Positions 17,530 through 27,346 of a stretch of 64,000 bases of DNA are shown piece by piece. The notes beneath the pieces are model-generated. The model was not told the DNA's origin, did not search any database, and was given only the letters and a program-made list of their open reading frames with translations. The translations under genes were made by a program, and so were the position numbers. Origin of the DNA: Sporolactobacillus sp. THM7-4 (GTDB lineage: Bacteria > Bacillota > Bacilli > Bacillales > Sporolactobacillaceae); the NCBI RefSeq assembly GCF_004153165.1, contig NZ_SEMD01000004.1, positions 172,658 through 236,657 on the forward strand, in the 5' to 3' direction. Every line of letters begins with the position of its first letter. The stretch's first letter is position 1.

Positions 17530-18000
17530 CCTCCCGGTTCATTTACCCTGTCAGGTGGAGAACACCATGCCAGACAGTCCCGTAATGATGCTGACAACTG
17601 TTGTCCACACTGTACAGAGTTCTGACCATGGCAGTAGTGAAATTGCTTTTCAGAGTAATGAACGGGTAAGAGACAGGGATTCGGACTTCGTCATTACGCT
17701 TCTGTCTGATGTTTTCATAAATGCCTGATTTTTCCCCAGTTTGAGTCCGGTAAGTTTATAATGAAGATATAGGACAGCCATGATTTTGACGATCGAACGC
17801 GAGAGGGGAAGAAGCAGGGAACGATTGGCAGAAGAATGGAAAACCGCGTTCGGCAAGCTGTCTTCCGGCGGCGATGTCCAACCCGGCAAATACGGCTTCA
17901 GCTGAAAGTTGGGGCTGGGTGCAGGATCCGCCCGGCATTTTCCGGTCTGTTAATCGGCCATCAGCTGAAACTAATTTTAAAAAGTAATTATTTGGTAGCG
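17530..18000. other. Intergenic region without a recognised gene
   Basis: About 470 nt between the terminator and the M42 peptidase gene. It contains a perfect 6-1-6 palindrome (GACAACTGTTGTC, 17593-17605) that could be an operator. Small minus-strand ORFs here have no ribosome site and no recognisable product. Confidence 0.4.
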
Positions 18001-18015
18001 CAGGAGGAGTAGAAC

Positions 18016-19089
18016 GTGGACAAACAGAGATCTCTGGATTTAATTGAAAGACTGTCGAATGCAAATGGTATCTCAGGTTTTGAAGACGAAGTAGCTGCGA
18101 TCTTTTCGAGTGAAGTCGAGGGGTTGGGCGAAATCACGGAAGATCATATGAGGAATGTCCTTGTCAGGCGCAACGGCAACAGCGGGAACAGACCGGTCGT
18201 TCAGATTGACGCGCACAGCGACGAAGTCGGGTTTATGGTGCAGGCCATCCGCCCGAACGGTACTTTGTCGTTTGTGACGATTGGCCGCTCGGCACCGGTC
18301 ACGATCCCTGCTCATAAAGTCCGGGTACGCAGCCGGAACGGCGACTATATCCCGGGAATTGTGACGAGTACGCCGCCCCATTTCATGAGCCCGGAAGACC
18401 GGAAACGGCTGCCGCGTGTGGCCGATATGTCGATCGATGTCGGGGCGACGTCCGCTGAGGAAGCATCGAGGGATTTCGGTATTGAAACCGGCGCTCCGGT
18501 CGTTCCGGATGTGGCGTTTACTTATCTCAAAGAGAAAGAGCTGCTACTCGGCAAGGCATTTGACAACCGGATTGGTACGGCATGTCTGGCCGATACACTG
18601 AAAGAACTGGACGGTCGTCCGCTCGACGTCGATGTCGTTGCTTCACTGTCTGCCCAGGAAGAGGTAGGCGAAAGAGGTGCACAGGTGACGGTACGGAAAA
18701 TCCAGCCGGATCTTGCGATTGTGTTCGAAGGATGCCCGGCCGATGACACGGTGGTGCCTGATTACCTGATTCAGACCGGGATCAGGCGCGGCCCGATGCT
18801 GCGTGATTTTGACACGTCGATCATCGTCAATCCGCGCTTTCAGGCCTATTGCCTCGACATGGCTCACCGGAAGGGAATCAAAGCACAACGCGCTGTGCGG
18901 ACCGGAGGCGGGAACAACGGCGCCGTGATCAACCTGTATCAGGGCGCGCCAACGGTCGTGGTCGGTATTCCGGTGCGGTATGCGCACACGCCTTATTGCT
19001 TTGTCGCTTTCGAGGACTATGTGTCCGCGCTGAACCTTGTGACTGAGATTGTTCAGTCGCTGAACAAGGAAACAATAGACCGCTTTTAG
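18016..19089 (+). CDS. M42 family metallopeptidase (glutamyl/deblocking aminopeptidase type)
   Basis: A 357-residue cytosolic dinuclear metal aminopeptidase of the tetrahedral-complex family. The metal ligands and catalytic residues are visible in family context: H67 (QIDAHSDEVGFMV), bridging D183 (GKAFDNRIG), catalytic E215 with ligand E216 (SAQEEVGERGAQ), and H324 (PVRYAHTPY). The region between them is the lid-like domain with GIVTSTPPHFM. GTG start after CAGGAGGAG. It probably trims peptides for amino-acid supply. Older annotations call this family endoglucanase M or cellulase, which is not supported. It is a single gene. Confidence 0.88.
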   Translation: MDKQRSLDLIERLSNANGISGFEDEVAAIFSSEVEGLGEITEDHMRNVLVRRNGNSGNRPVVQIDAHSDEVGFMVQAIRPNGTLSFVTIGRSAPVTIPAHKVRVRSRNGDYIPGIVTSTPPHFMSPEDRKRLPRVADMSIDVGATSAEEASRDFGIETGAPVVPDVAFTYLKEKELLLGKAFDNRIGTACLADTLKELDGRPLDVDVVASLSAQEEVGERGAQVTVRKIQPDLAIVFEGCPADDTVVPDYLIQTGIRRGPMLRDFDTSIIVNPRFQAYCLDMAHRKGIKAQRAVRTGGGNNGAVINLYQGAPTVVVGIPVRYAHTPYCFVAFEDYVSALNLVTEIVQSLNKETIDRF

Positions 19090-19290
19090 GTCCGGTGCTC
19101 TTTTCCAATGATGGGATCCGGAAATAAGATCCGGAAAAAGGTCCCAGCGCAGGTTCAGGTAAATCAGCGTAAAAAACGCCGGCAGTTTGCTTTTAATCCT
19201 TGCTATCAGTGATTTTTACCGGATTGTCCCCAGGCATATGATGCAGCCTTCTTTTCCCGTTGTGCCTTGCTCATGAACCCTGTTTTTTAT

Positions 19291-19319
19291 TTGACAAAAG
19301 AAGATGAATGCTATATATA
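19291..19319 (+). promoter_or_regulatory. Sigma-A promoter of htpG
   Basis: TTGACA (19291-19296), 17-nt spacer, TATATA (19314-19319). The CIRCE operator begins 8 nt after the -10. Confidence 0.75.
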
Positions 19320-19326
19320 TTAATTG

Positions 19327-19353
19327 TTAGCACTCATATAGCTTGAGTGCTAA
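19327..19353. promoter_or_regulatory. CIRCE element (HrcA operator)
   Basis: TTAGCACTC, a 9-nt spacer, then GAGTGCTAA: a perfect match to the 27-bp CIRCE inverted repeat. It overlaps the expected transcription start of htpG, so HrcA should repress htpG and heat should relieve it. B. subtilis htpG lacks this site. Confidence 0.95.
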
Positions 19354-19415
19354 TCGTTACTGTATCTTCCGTTTAAGTTTACATAAAACGCAGGGACTGG
19401 AAGGGAGCGATCTTT

Positions 19416-21299
19416 TTGCCAACAAAGGAATTTAAAGCGGAATCTAAACGGCTGCTGGATATGATGATTCATTCGATTTATTCGCAGAAGGAAATTTTTT
19501 TGCGGGAAATTATTTCGAACAGCAGCGATGCCATCGACAAGATCTATTACAAAGCGCTGACGGACGATTCGCTGACTTTTGACAAGGATAACTATTATAT
19601 CAGGGTGATTCCGGATAAAGAAAATCGAACGCTGACGGTTGCCGATACCGGTATCGGCATGACAGAAGAGGAGCTGGAAAACAACCTCGGTACGATCGCA
19701 AAGAGCGGTTCACTTTCTTTCAAAACCGAAAATGAGTCGAAAGACGACCACAATATTATCGGTCAGTTCGGTGTCGGCTTCTATTCGGCTTTCATGGTAG
19801 CAGACACGGTGACCGTGATCACGAAAGCTCTGGGCAGCGATCAGGCTTATAAGTGGGAGTCGAGCGGTGCGGACGGCTACACGATTGAACCATGCGAGAA
19901 GAATTCAGTCGGAACTACCGTCATCCTGAAGCTGAAAGAGAATACGGAAGATGAGAATTATGATGAATATCTTGAAGACTATCGCCTGAAAGCCATTATT
20001 AAAAAGTATTCCGATTTTATCCGTTATCCCATTAAAATGGAAGTGACGGAAAGCCGGCCGAAGAAGGACAACGACAAGGAATTTGAGGAAGTCAAAGAGG
20101 AACAGACGATTAACAGCATGGTTCCGATCTGGCGCAAGAACAAGAACGAGCTGACAGATGAAGATTACGAGAATTTCTATACGGAGAAGCATTACGGATA
20201 CGACAAGCCGCTGAAATATATCAATATCCAGGCCGACGGGGTTGTCCGCTATCATGCGATCCTCTATATTCCGGAAAGCATTCCTTTTGATTATTACACG
20301 AAAGAATATGAAAAAGGACTGGAACTGTACTCTAACGGCGTACTGATCATGGAAAAATGCGCGGATCTCCTGCCTGACTACTTCAGCTTTGTCAAAGGGC
20401 TCGTCGATTCCGAGGACCTGTCTCTCAATATCTCAAGAGAAATGCTGCAGCAGGACCGGCAGCTGAAATTGATTGCTAAAAATATCAAACACAAAATCCA
20501 GAAAGAGCTTGAAAAACTGCTTAAAGAAGACCGGACGAAGTACGAAAACTTCTATAAATCGTTCGGCCGGCAGCTTAAATACGGCGTATACAGCGACTTC
20601 GGCAGCCATAAGGAGGAGCTGCAGAATCTTCTGCTCTTCTACTCTTCGAAAGAGAAAAAAATGGTCACTCTGGACGAATACGTCTCCCGGATGCCGGAAG
20701 ATCAGAAGTACATTTACTATGCGGTCGGCGAATCTAATGAAAAAATTGAAAAGCTGCCGCAAACCGAACTCGTTACCGATAAGGGCTATGAAATTCTTTA
20801 TTTCACCGAAGACGTCGATGAATTTGCGATCAAGATGCTGAATGCTTACAAAGAGAAATCATTCAAATCGGTATCGAGCAGCGATCTCGGTCTTGAAAGC
20901 GATGAAGAGAAGAAAAAGGACGAAGCCGAAGCAAAAGAAAACAAAGGTCTGTTCGATGAAATGAAGGACGTTCTCTCCGGCAAGGTTAAAGAAGTCCGGG
21001 CGTCCAAACGGCTGAAGACTCATCCGGTCTGCTTCGCGACAGAAGGCGAAGTCTCGATCGAAATGGAAAAAGTACTCAACCAGATGCCGAACAACCAGAA
21101 CGTCAAAGCCGACAAAATTCTCGAAATCAATACGCATCATGACGTCTTCAAGGCGCTGAAAGCCGCGCATACGCTGAACGACAAAGAAAAAGTCAGACTG
21201 TACACCAACCTGCTCTACAACCAGGCCGCACTGATTGAAGGCCTGCCGATCCAGGATCCGGTTGAATTTACGAACGACATTTGCAAACTGATGGCGTAA
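19416..21299 (+). CDS. htpG: HtpG, Hsp90 family chaperone
   Basis: A 627-residue ATP-dependent chaperone dimer of the cytosol. The N-terminal GHKL ATPase has [18 protein letters not shown] (~26-43, with the catalytic Glu and Asn), [13 protein letters not shown] and [16 protein letters not shown]. The middle domain includes [12 protein letters not shown] and [15 protein letters not shown]. The C-terminal dimerisation domain ends without the eukaryotic EEVD tail. The start is TTG at 19416, preceded by GGAAGGGAG. It is a single gene under a CIRCE-controlled promoter, followed by a terminator hairpin, so it belongs to the HrcA regulon here. Confidence 0.96.
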   Translation: MPTKEFKAESKRLLDMMIHSIYSQKEIFLREIISNSSDAIDKIYYKALTDDSLTFDKDNYYIRVIPDKENRTLTVADTGIGMTEEELENNLGTIAKSGSLSFKTENESKDDHNIIGQFGVGFYSAFMVADTVTVITKALGSDQAYKWESSGADGYTIEPCEKNSVGTTVILKLKENTEDENYDEYLEDYRLKAIIKKYSDFIRYPIKMEVTESRPKKDNDKEFEEVKEEQTINSMVPIWRKNKNELTDEDYENFYTEKHYGYDKPLKYINIQADGVVRYHAILYIPESIPFDYYTKEYEKGLELYSNGVLIMEKCADLLPDYFSFVKGLVDSEDLSLNISREMLQQDRQLKLIAKNIKHKIQKELEKLLKEDRTKYENFYKSFGRQLKYGVYSDFGSHKEELQNLLLFYSSKEKKMVTLDEYVSRMPEDQKYIYYAVGESNEKIEKLPQTELVTDKGYEILYFTEDVDEFAIKMLNAYKEKSFKSVSSSDLGLESDEEKKKDEAEAKENKGLFDEMKDVLSGKVKEVRASKRLKTHPVCFATEGEVSIEMEKVLNQMPNNQNVKADKILEINTHHDVFKALKAAHTLNDKEKVRLYTNLLYNQAALIEGLPIQDPVEFTNDICKLMA

Positions 21300-21316
21300 A
21301 ACTAAATTAATGATTT

Positions 21317-21353
21317 AAAAAAGGCCTTGCTCCAACAGGAGTGAGGCTTTTTT
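21317..21353 (+). terminator. Terminator after htpG
   Basis: The stem AAAAAGGCCTTGCTCC / GGAGTGAGGCTTTTTT (21317-21332, 21338-21353) has a 5-nt loop and ends in a T run. It separates htpG from the convergent GH65 gene and may act in both directions. Confidence 0.8.
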
Positions 21354-21371
21354 GGTCAGGCGGCCCCTGCG

Positions 21372-23657
21372 TCAGGCAGGGATATCGAATGAGACGGATT
21401 TTCCTTCAGTCAGAGTTATATCTTTATCATAAATCTTCACATCCAGATGATGGCCTTCGACTAATGTACAGGTTACTTTTGCGCCGCTGATTTCCAGGTA
21501 TAAGATTTGATCCCGATAGTGCATGTGGAAAGCATACCGTTTCCAACTTTCAGGTAAGGTGGGGGAGAGGGACAGGCCGGTCTCTTTGATTCGGACCCCG
21601 GCGAATCCGAACACGACCCCCATCCAGGTACCGCCCATATTCGCCATGTGCAGTCCGTCTTTTGTGTTGCCCTGAGTATTGTCCAGATCCAGTCGGGCCG
21701 ACTCGGTGAAATAACGACAGGCTTTTTCCTGTTCACCCAATTTCGAAGCCATGATGCCGTATATGCAGGACGACAAGGATGAATCATGAGTGGTGATTTT
21801 TTCATAATAGTGATAGGAATGACGGATAGTATCCAGACTTTGTTCGTCTTCAAGAAGAAAATGAGCCAGCACCGTATCTGCCTGTTTACAAACCTGATAA
21901 CGATAAAGCGTCAGCGGATGATAGTGAAGAAGCAGCGGATAATGATCTTTCGGTGTATGGTCAAAATCCCAGACTGCTTTCTGTAAAAAAGTATCATCCT
22001 GCGGGTTGATTTTCAGAGTCGCGTCATAAGGCAAATATATAGATTCAGCCGCTTTTAACCACTCCGCTGCTTCCTGTTCGGACAGATGCAGACGTTCGGA
22101 CAGTTCGCTAAAGTCAGTACCGTCTTTTTCTTTCAGCATATGATAGACTTTCACCGCCCATCTTAAATTGTGTCTGGCCATGAGATTGGTGTAATAATTG
22201 TTGTTCACAATGGCGGTGTATTCATCCGGACCTGTCACATCATCGATCCTGAACTGGTGATGGAAGTAATGGCCGACATCTGTCCAAAGCCGGGCCGTTT
22301 CCACCAATACTTCCAGACCGTACCGTTTCATAAATTCAATATCATCGGTCGCGAGAAAATACTGGACATAACTGTAAGCGATATCCGCATTAATATGGTA
22401 CTGCGCCGTACCTGCCGGGAAAAAAGGGGAACACTCCGATCCGGAAATGGTCCGCCAGGCGAACAAAGCGCCTTTCCTGTGCCCCATTTCCTTCGCGCGT
22501 TCTCTCGCCTTATCAAGAATGGAATAGCGGTAGAGCAGCATGTGTCTTGCGAGATCCGGTTTCGAGAGCAGGAAGAACGGGAACATGAAAATCTCGCTAT
22601 CCCAGAAGTAGTGACCTTCGTAACCCTCGCCGGACAGCCCTTTTGCGGCAATATTACTTACGGAATCTCTGCCGGCCGACTGAAGCAAATGAAACATATT
22701 GAAACGGATGCCCTCCTGTATCCGGTCGTCCCCCTCAATTTCCACATCGGCAGTACGCCAGAACATGGTCATGTATTGATCCTGTTCTGCAAGCAGGTCC
22801 TCAAATGATAATCCTTCGATTTGTCTCTGAATGGTGATACCTTGTTGCACCAGATTATCCCTGTGCCGGAGCGTGTCGGTATAGACATTTCGTTTAACAA
22901 ACGAAACGGGTTTATCTAATGTGAAGGTCAAGACCGTACTGACTGAACAGCCGGATATTTCTACACTTTTCGCGCACGAAATGAAAGGCTTCAGTGAGCT
23001 GACACAGGCGACTTCAAGATTCGACACGAGTGTGCGATCAACGACGACGCTGTAATCATCCTGCTGCACGGCCTCGATAACATTCAGTCTTTTATCGTTG
23101 CCGGAGCTGACACGAGAATCATTCTTGTCGGTAAAATTTTTGACATCCCCGCGAACCGTTGATATGAGCGTCACCGGGCCTTTAAAATTCAAAGGATTGA
23201 GGGTAACCTCCATCGCGAACAGTTCGCGATGGATAAACGAGACGATCCGGCGAAAAGTCATTTCGATTTCTTTTCCACCCGGAGAACGCCATTTGATGAT
23301 ACGCTCTGAAAACCCGCTGTCGAGATGAAGCTTCCGCTCGAATGAGATGACATCTCCTTCGAACAGTGAAAAACGTTCCTGTTCTTCACCGAGGAAGATG
23401 GCAATCCCCTGGGCGTCAATTACATTGAGCAGTTTTTGTTTCGTTTCGGGATAGGCAAATGCTTTTTCTTCATAGTGGACATCTGTAACATCGTGGAATG
23501 CGTTAATATAGGTCCCCCTGATCGTTTGATACGTACCAGGATAGCCTTCCTCGAAGTTTCCTCTGACGCCGAGATAGCCATTCCCGAGGGAGAAGAGACT
23601 CTCATTGATTAATAGCTGTTTATTGGTCAGCTGACTATCGGCAATTTCCCAGGTCAT
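21372..23657 (-). CDS. Glycoside hydrolase family 65 disaccharide phosphorylase
   Basis: A 761-residue inverting alpha-glucoside phosphorylase: alpha-linked disaccharide + phosphate gives beta-glucose 1-phosphate plus the leaving sugar. An N-terminal beta-sandwich (starting ESLFSLGNGYLGVRGNFEEG, residues ~19-38) is followed by the (alpha/alpha)6 barrel. Barrel motifs are GYEGHYFWDSEIF and HINADIAYSYVQYF, with the general acid in DDVTGPDEYTAIVNNNYYTN and the phosphate-site stretch GNTKDGLHMANMGGTW. It is the last gene of an ABC-importer operon, so the sugar enters unphosphorylated. Maltose, kojibiose, nigerose, trehalose and glucosylglycerol phosphorylases share all these motifs, so specificity is unresolved. 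Confidence 0.88.
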   Translation of the reverse strand: MTWEIADSQLTNKQLLINESLFSLGNGYLGVRGNFEEGYPGTYQTIRGTYINAFHDVTDVHYEEKAFAYPETKQKLLNVIDAQGIAIFLGEEQERFSLFEGDVISFERKLHLDSGFSERIIKWRSPGGKEIEMTFRRIVSFIHRELFAMEVTLNPLNFKGPVTLISTVRGDVKNFTDKNDSRVSSGNDKRLNVIEAVQQDDYSVVVDRTLVSNLEVACVSSLKPFISCAKSVEISGCSVSTVLTFTLDKPVSFVKRNVYTDTLRHRDNLVQQGITIQRQIEGLSFEDLLAEQDQYMTMFWRTADVEIEGDDRIQEGIRFNMFHLLQSAGRDSVSNIAAKGLSGEGYEGHYFWDSEIFMFPFFLLSKPDLARHMLLYRYSILDKARERAKEMGHRKGALFAWRTISGSECSPFFPAGTAQYHINADIAYSYVQYFLATDDIEFMKRYGLEVLVETARLWTDVGHYFHHQFRIDDVTGPDEYTAIVNNNYYTNLMARHNLRWAVKVYHMLKEKDGTDFSELSERLHLSEQEAAEWLKAAESIYLPYDATLKINPQDDTFLQKAVWDFDHTPKDHYPLLLHYHPLTLYRYQVCKQADTVLAHFLLEDEQSLDTIRHSYHYYEKITTHDSSLSSCIYGIMASKLGEQEKACRYFTESARLDLDNTQGNTKDGLHMANMGGTWMGVVFGFAGVRIKETGLSLSPTLPESWKRYAFHMHYRDQILYLEISGAKVTCTLVEGHHLDVKIYDKDITLTEGKSVSFDIPA

Positions 23658-23680
23658 GTTTTTTCCTTCTCTCCAACTTA

Positions 23681-24514
23681 TTATTCTTTTACGCCGCCGC
23701 TTGTTAAACCGGATACAATCTTTTTCTGGAACAGGAGAACGATAATGAGGGTCGGTATCGTAACAATGATCGTCGCCGCCGAAACTTCACTCCACAGAAT
23801 CTGAAACTGGGTCCGCAGGAAAGAGACTGCCACCGGAACGGTGTGATAGCTTTGGTCAGAGTTGAGTGTAATGGTTAACAGAAATTCATTCCACGCCGCA
23901 ATAAACACGATGATTGCCGTTGTAAACACGCCGGGTGCCGCGAGCGGAAACACGATTTTATAGAGAATTTGAAGAGACGTCGCGCCGTCTATTTTCGCCG
24001 ACTCCTCGAGTGCGAGTGGAATCTGATTAAAGTGGGTCACGAGAATCCATACGGCAATTGGCAGGGTAATCGTTGAATAGGGCAAAACCACCGCATAACT
24101 GTTTGTCAAATGCAGATGCAGAAACAAATTGTAGATCGGACCGACAACAATCATCTGAGGAAACATCGAGACGCCCAGGATAGTACCCAGCAATAGATTC
24201 TTGCCTTTAAAATCAAATCGGGAAATCGCGTAAGCCGTAAAGGTCGCAATGGCGATAATGTAGACTGTCGTCGTCGTGGCCACAATAAAACTATTTTTAA
24301 CGGAATTAAGAATGCCTTTATTAAAAAGAACCTCAATATACGCGTGGATGGTCGGGTTTTGAGCGATGATCCGGTAGGCACCGTCTCCGAATATTTCCCC
24401 ATCAGGTTTAAAAGAAGTAATCAGTATCCAGAAAAAAGGGAAAATCATTCCGAACAGGAAGATCGCGATCAAAGCAATCGACAGAACACTCCATTTATAA
24501 TTGGTTTTTTTCAT
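23681..24514 (-). CDS. ABC sugar importer permease, MalG-type
   Basis: A 277-residue inner-membrane permease with six predicted helices and the binding-protein-dependent transport (EAA) motif EESAKIDGATSLQILYKIVFPLAAPG (about residues 170-195), which contacts the ATPase. The N terminus FPFFWILITSFKPDGEIFGD is typical of MalG/LacG-like proteins. GGAAGGG precedes the ATG. It lies between the MalF-type permease (12 nt upstream) and the GH65 gene. No ATPase gene is present, so a shared MsmX-type ATPase encoded elsewhere is expected. Confidence 0.9.
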   Translation of the reverse strand: MKKTNYKWSVLSIALIAIFLFGMIFPFFWILITSFKPDGEIFGDGAYRIIAQNPTIHAYIEVLFNKGILNSVKNSFIVATTTTVYIIAIATFTAYAISRFDFKGKNLLLGTILGVSMFPQMIVVGPIYNLFLHLHLTNSYAVVLPYSTITLPIAVWILVTHFNQIPLALEESAKIDGATSLQILYKIVFPLAAPGVFTTAIIVFIAAWNEFLLTITLNSDQSYHTVPVAVSFLRTQFQILWSEVSAATIIVTIPTLIIVLLFQKKIVSGLTSGGVKE

Positions 24515-24526
24515 GATAATCCCTTC

Positions 24527-25740
24527 CTAACTTTTATCCATCAGATTGGTTCCGAGTACTTTGACATAGATCGTGGCAATGACCGCTACGCAGACAAACA
24601 TGATTATAACGATCACGGAACCGTATCCGAAGTTGGTTTGCCCGAACGTCGTTTTGTAGCTGTATAAAGACAGGGTTTCGGTTGCTCCGCCAGGGCCCCC
24701 GTTCGTCAGCACGTAGATCAGATCGAAGACCCGAAAAGCGTCCAATGTCCGGAAAAGAAGGGCGACAAGAATAGCCGGTTTTAACATCGGCAAGGTTATT
24801 CTGAAGAACTTCTGGATTCTCCCGGCACCGTCGATATCCGCAGCTTCATAGATTCCTTCAGGAATGTTCTGCAGACCGGCAAGAAGAAGAATGGCCATGT
24901 ACGGTGTCGTTTTCCAGACGTCCGCGATAATAGTCGACATCATCGCTCCGGATCCGGAAAGAAGCAGGTCACTGGAGTTGTGCACGAGACCAATCGCCTG
25001 AAAAAAGTTCGAGACCGCCCCGCTGTTTCCATCATAGAGGTAGCTCCACATTAAGGCGGCAACTGCAGTAGGGATCGCCCAGGGAATGAGTGAGGTTGTC
25101 CGTATCAGCCCCTGTCCCCTGAAAGCTTTATTCATGATCATGGCAAGTCCAAGGCCAAGGACAAATTCCAGAAAAACCGAGACGACCGTGAACAAGGTTG
25201 TATTCCAGAGAGCGAGGCCGAGCCTCGCGTCAGTTAATGCCCGTTCATAACCTTTAAGACCGATAAAGTTCGAAGAAATGAAGCTTTTCTTATAGTCCTT
25301 AACGATCTGCAGCAAATTTTTCCCGTTTGGCGTGTGGTACTTCGCGTTCAGGTCGTTAATGACCGCGGTGGAACGGGTATAGAGTTGGAGCAGTGTCGCT
25401 TTATCCGTACGGCTGATCTTCTGAACGCCTTTTTCATTCTTAAATCTGCCTGAGACAGCCTGAACATCCTGCAGCAGCCGGTCCACTTTTTCACGATCCT
25501 GCAGAGCGGTAACATGCGACCGGTCTTCCGTTAAAAAAAGTTTCATATACGTCGTGTCTCATTAAAAAGGTTAAAATTGTAGCGGTCACTTAAATAGACC
25601 CCGGATTTCTGCTGATCATTCAATCGATAGTCGAAAAAAGTATACGTAAAGGACTGAATGATCGGCCAGAGCGAAAAAACAGCGATAAAGAGAACGGTCG
25701 GCAAAATAAACCAATAGGCCTGATATCCCTTCTTTTTCAT
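24527..25740 (-). pseudogene. ABC sugar importer permease, MalF-type, split by a frameshift
   Basis: Two adjoining frames together make one permease. The first (25543-25740, 65 residues, ATG after AAGGAGG) holds helix 1 (KGYQAYWFILPTVLF) and stops at TGA. The second (24527-25546, 339 residues) begins at an overlapping ATGA and holds a large extracytoplasmic segment (~residues 1-80) followed by five helices and the EAA motif EAADIDGAGRIQKFFRITLP. A MalF-like protein with a long segment between helices 1 and 2 would be about 404 residues. One missing base near 25548 (CGTATATG for CGTTATATG) would restore it. Either the importer is inactive, the two pieces are made by coupled translation and assemble, or the base is a sequence error. 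Confidence 0.75.
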
Positions 25741-25898
25741 GATTTTTGCCTCCTTTTCAGCGACAACCCAGGTTCGTCCGGCAGCTGTTGTTATCCGCTT
25801 CACCCGTTTGCGAAACCGGAACACAGGCTGGAAAACGCTCTGATGAATTCCGCCAACCCCATGGACTGCCCAATCCTGCAGGAACGGGTTTTCCTTTA

Positions 25899-25926
25899 GA
25901 AAAAGGCCCTAATTGACATTAGAGCC
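25899..25926 (-). terminator. Attenuating hairpin between binding protein and permease genes
   Basis: The stem GGCCCTAAT / ATTAGAGCC (one mismatch; 25905-25913, 25918-25926) is followed by five T residues on the minus strand. Such weak hairpins often let the binding protein be made in excess over the permeases. Confidence 0.55.
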
Positions 25927-25965
25927 CCTGTTTTTCATCACTGACATAAAGTTACATAAAGTGAG

Positions 25966-27204
25966 TTATTTGCCCAAAGCACTCTGAATCTGTTTCACTG
26001 TGCCATCGAGATTCTTACCGGTGCTCAGATATTTGTGTGCGGCAATCTGGATCGTATCCGAGACTTTGTTATAGTTTGCCGATACCGGACGGGCAATGGT
26101 ATGAGCCAGCGCTTTCTTGAATCCGGGAAATGTAAGCATCTGGTTACTTTTTAACACATCCTTGTCGGTCAGCAGGGCATTGTATCCGGGCAGGTATCCG
26201 CCTTGTGTGGACATGATCTTCTGTCCTTCTTTACCGGAGGCGAATTTCATGAATGCCCACGCACCATCGGGATGTTTCGATTTTTGGTTGATTCCGAGCA
26301 GCCATCCGCCTACCGATCCACCATTCGGAAGTGGAGCGATGCCTGTATTTTTCAGATCGACCTTAACACCGTTACCTTTCGCTTTAATCGTACCGTACTG
26401 GAAAGGCCAGTTACGTGCGAAAACCGAATGCCCCTGAACAAAGCTGGTCGCCGTTTCCGCTTCCATGTAATTCAGGAGATCCTTTGGTGCCCACGATGCA
26501 TTCGTGAAATCATACATAGTCTTCAGACCGTTTTTCAGATCTTTATAGGAATTGGAAAATTCGGTGAGATTAACAGTCAGGCCTTCGTATTGCTTGGATT
26601 GATAAACAAAGCCGTTTTTTGTTCCGCCTTTTCCGGTATATTTAGCGGCCATGGCCCCAAGATCCCGGTACGTATAGTTCCCGCTTTCCAATTTAGCGGC
26701 ATCCTGCCTGCTGACAATATCCTTACGGAAATAGAGCAGTCCGACGTCGGGGAAGAAGGGAAGGGTATATTGTTTGCCTCCATAGTTGCCCGATGCCATC
26801 GATCCAGCATTGAACTGGGTTTTCATCAGCCCGGCCTTTGCCATGTTCTGATCGATGGGCGACAGGAATCCGGCACCCGCGAATTCACCCGCCCAGACAA
26901 CATCCATGGAAAGGACATCGTACTCACTGGAACCGCTCGAGAGGGAAGTAAGAAGCTGATCGTGCATCTGGGCCGAATCGTTCGTCATCTGCACCCATTT
27001 AACTTTGTACTTCTTCGACTGTTTGTTAAAGGCATTGATCAGCGCCTGTGTGGCCGGTGTATTATCAGCCTGCGCCGCAAAATTCAGGACGATCTTCTGA
27101 GAAGGAGCTGATTTCTTTGTGACGGAGCTTCCGCTGCTGCAACCGGCTAATAGACCGGCAACCAGTGTAAGCGCTACCAAAGTAGTCCATAACTTTTTTA
27201 ACAT
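25966..27204 (-). CDS. ABC importer sugar-binding lipoprotein
   Basis: A 412-residue family 1 extracellular solute-binding protein. The lipoprotein signal peptide MLKKLWTTLVALTLVAG is followed by lipobox LLAGC (Cys about residue 22) and a serine-rich linker. The mature domain has the maltose-binding-protein fold pattern (YDVLSMDVVWAGEFAGAGFLSPI, and KHPDGAWAFMKFASGKEGQ near the C terminus). ATG after a GGGGGG site. It is the first gene of the binding protein-permease-permease-GH65 operon and is anchored outside the membrane to catch the disaccharide for import. Substrate not determined. Confidence 0.9.
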   Translation of the reverse strand: MLKKLWTTLVALTLVAGLLAGCSSGSSVTKKSAPSQKIVLNFAAQADNTPATQALINAFNKQSKKYKVKWVQMTNDSAQMHDQLLTSLSSGSSEYDVLSMDVVWAGEFAGAGFLSPIDQNMAKAGLMKTQFNAGSMASGNYGGKQYTLPFFPDVGLLYFRKDIVSRQDAAKLESGNYTYRDLGAMAAKYTGKGGTKNGFVYQSKQYEGLTVNLTEFSNSYKDLKNGLKTMYDFTNASWAPKDLLNYMEAETATSFVQGHSVFARNWPFQYGTIKAKGNGVKVDLKNTGIAPLPNGGSVGGWLLGINQKSKHPDGAWAFMKFASGKEGQKIMSTQGGYLPGYNALLTDKDVLKSNQMLTFPGFKKALAHTIARPVSANYNKVSDTIQIAAHKYLSTGKNLDGTVKQIQSALGK

Positions 27205-27225
27205 CTAAATCCCCCCTGATCTGGT

Positions 27226-27237
27226 GTGATGCATCAC
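27226..27237. promoter_or_regulatory. Palindrome in the importer-operon leader
   Basis: GTGATGCATCAC is a perfect 12-bp palindrome 22 nt upstream of the binding-protein start and within the 142-nt gap shared with the divergent AraC-type gene; candidate operator. Confidence 0.35.
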
Positions 27238-27270
27238 CTGTATTGCGTAAATACTACACTTTGAATATTA

Positions 27271-27298
27271 CTTGACAATGGCATAGAATGATATTGTA
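27271..27298 (+). promoter_or_regulatory. Candidate promoter of the AraC-type regulator
   Basis: TTGACA (27271-27276) with a weak -10 (TGTAAA after 17 nt, or TATTGT after 15 nt), about 50 nt upstream of the regulator start. Confidence 0.4.
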
Positions 27299-27346
27299 AA
27301 AGCTAGATATTTAATAAAATTTTTTGTATATACAGGAGTGAGTCCG

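Noticed and set aside
17650-18064. Two small minus-strand ORFs before the M42 peptidase
   Set aside because: They overlap each other and the peptidase leader; no ribosome site or recognisable product.
26203-27111. 302-residue plus-strand ORF opposite the binding-protein gene
   Set aside because: Antisense shadow of a clear lipoprotein gene, without a ribosome site or known domain.
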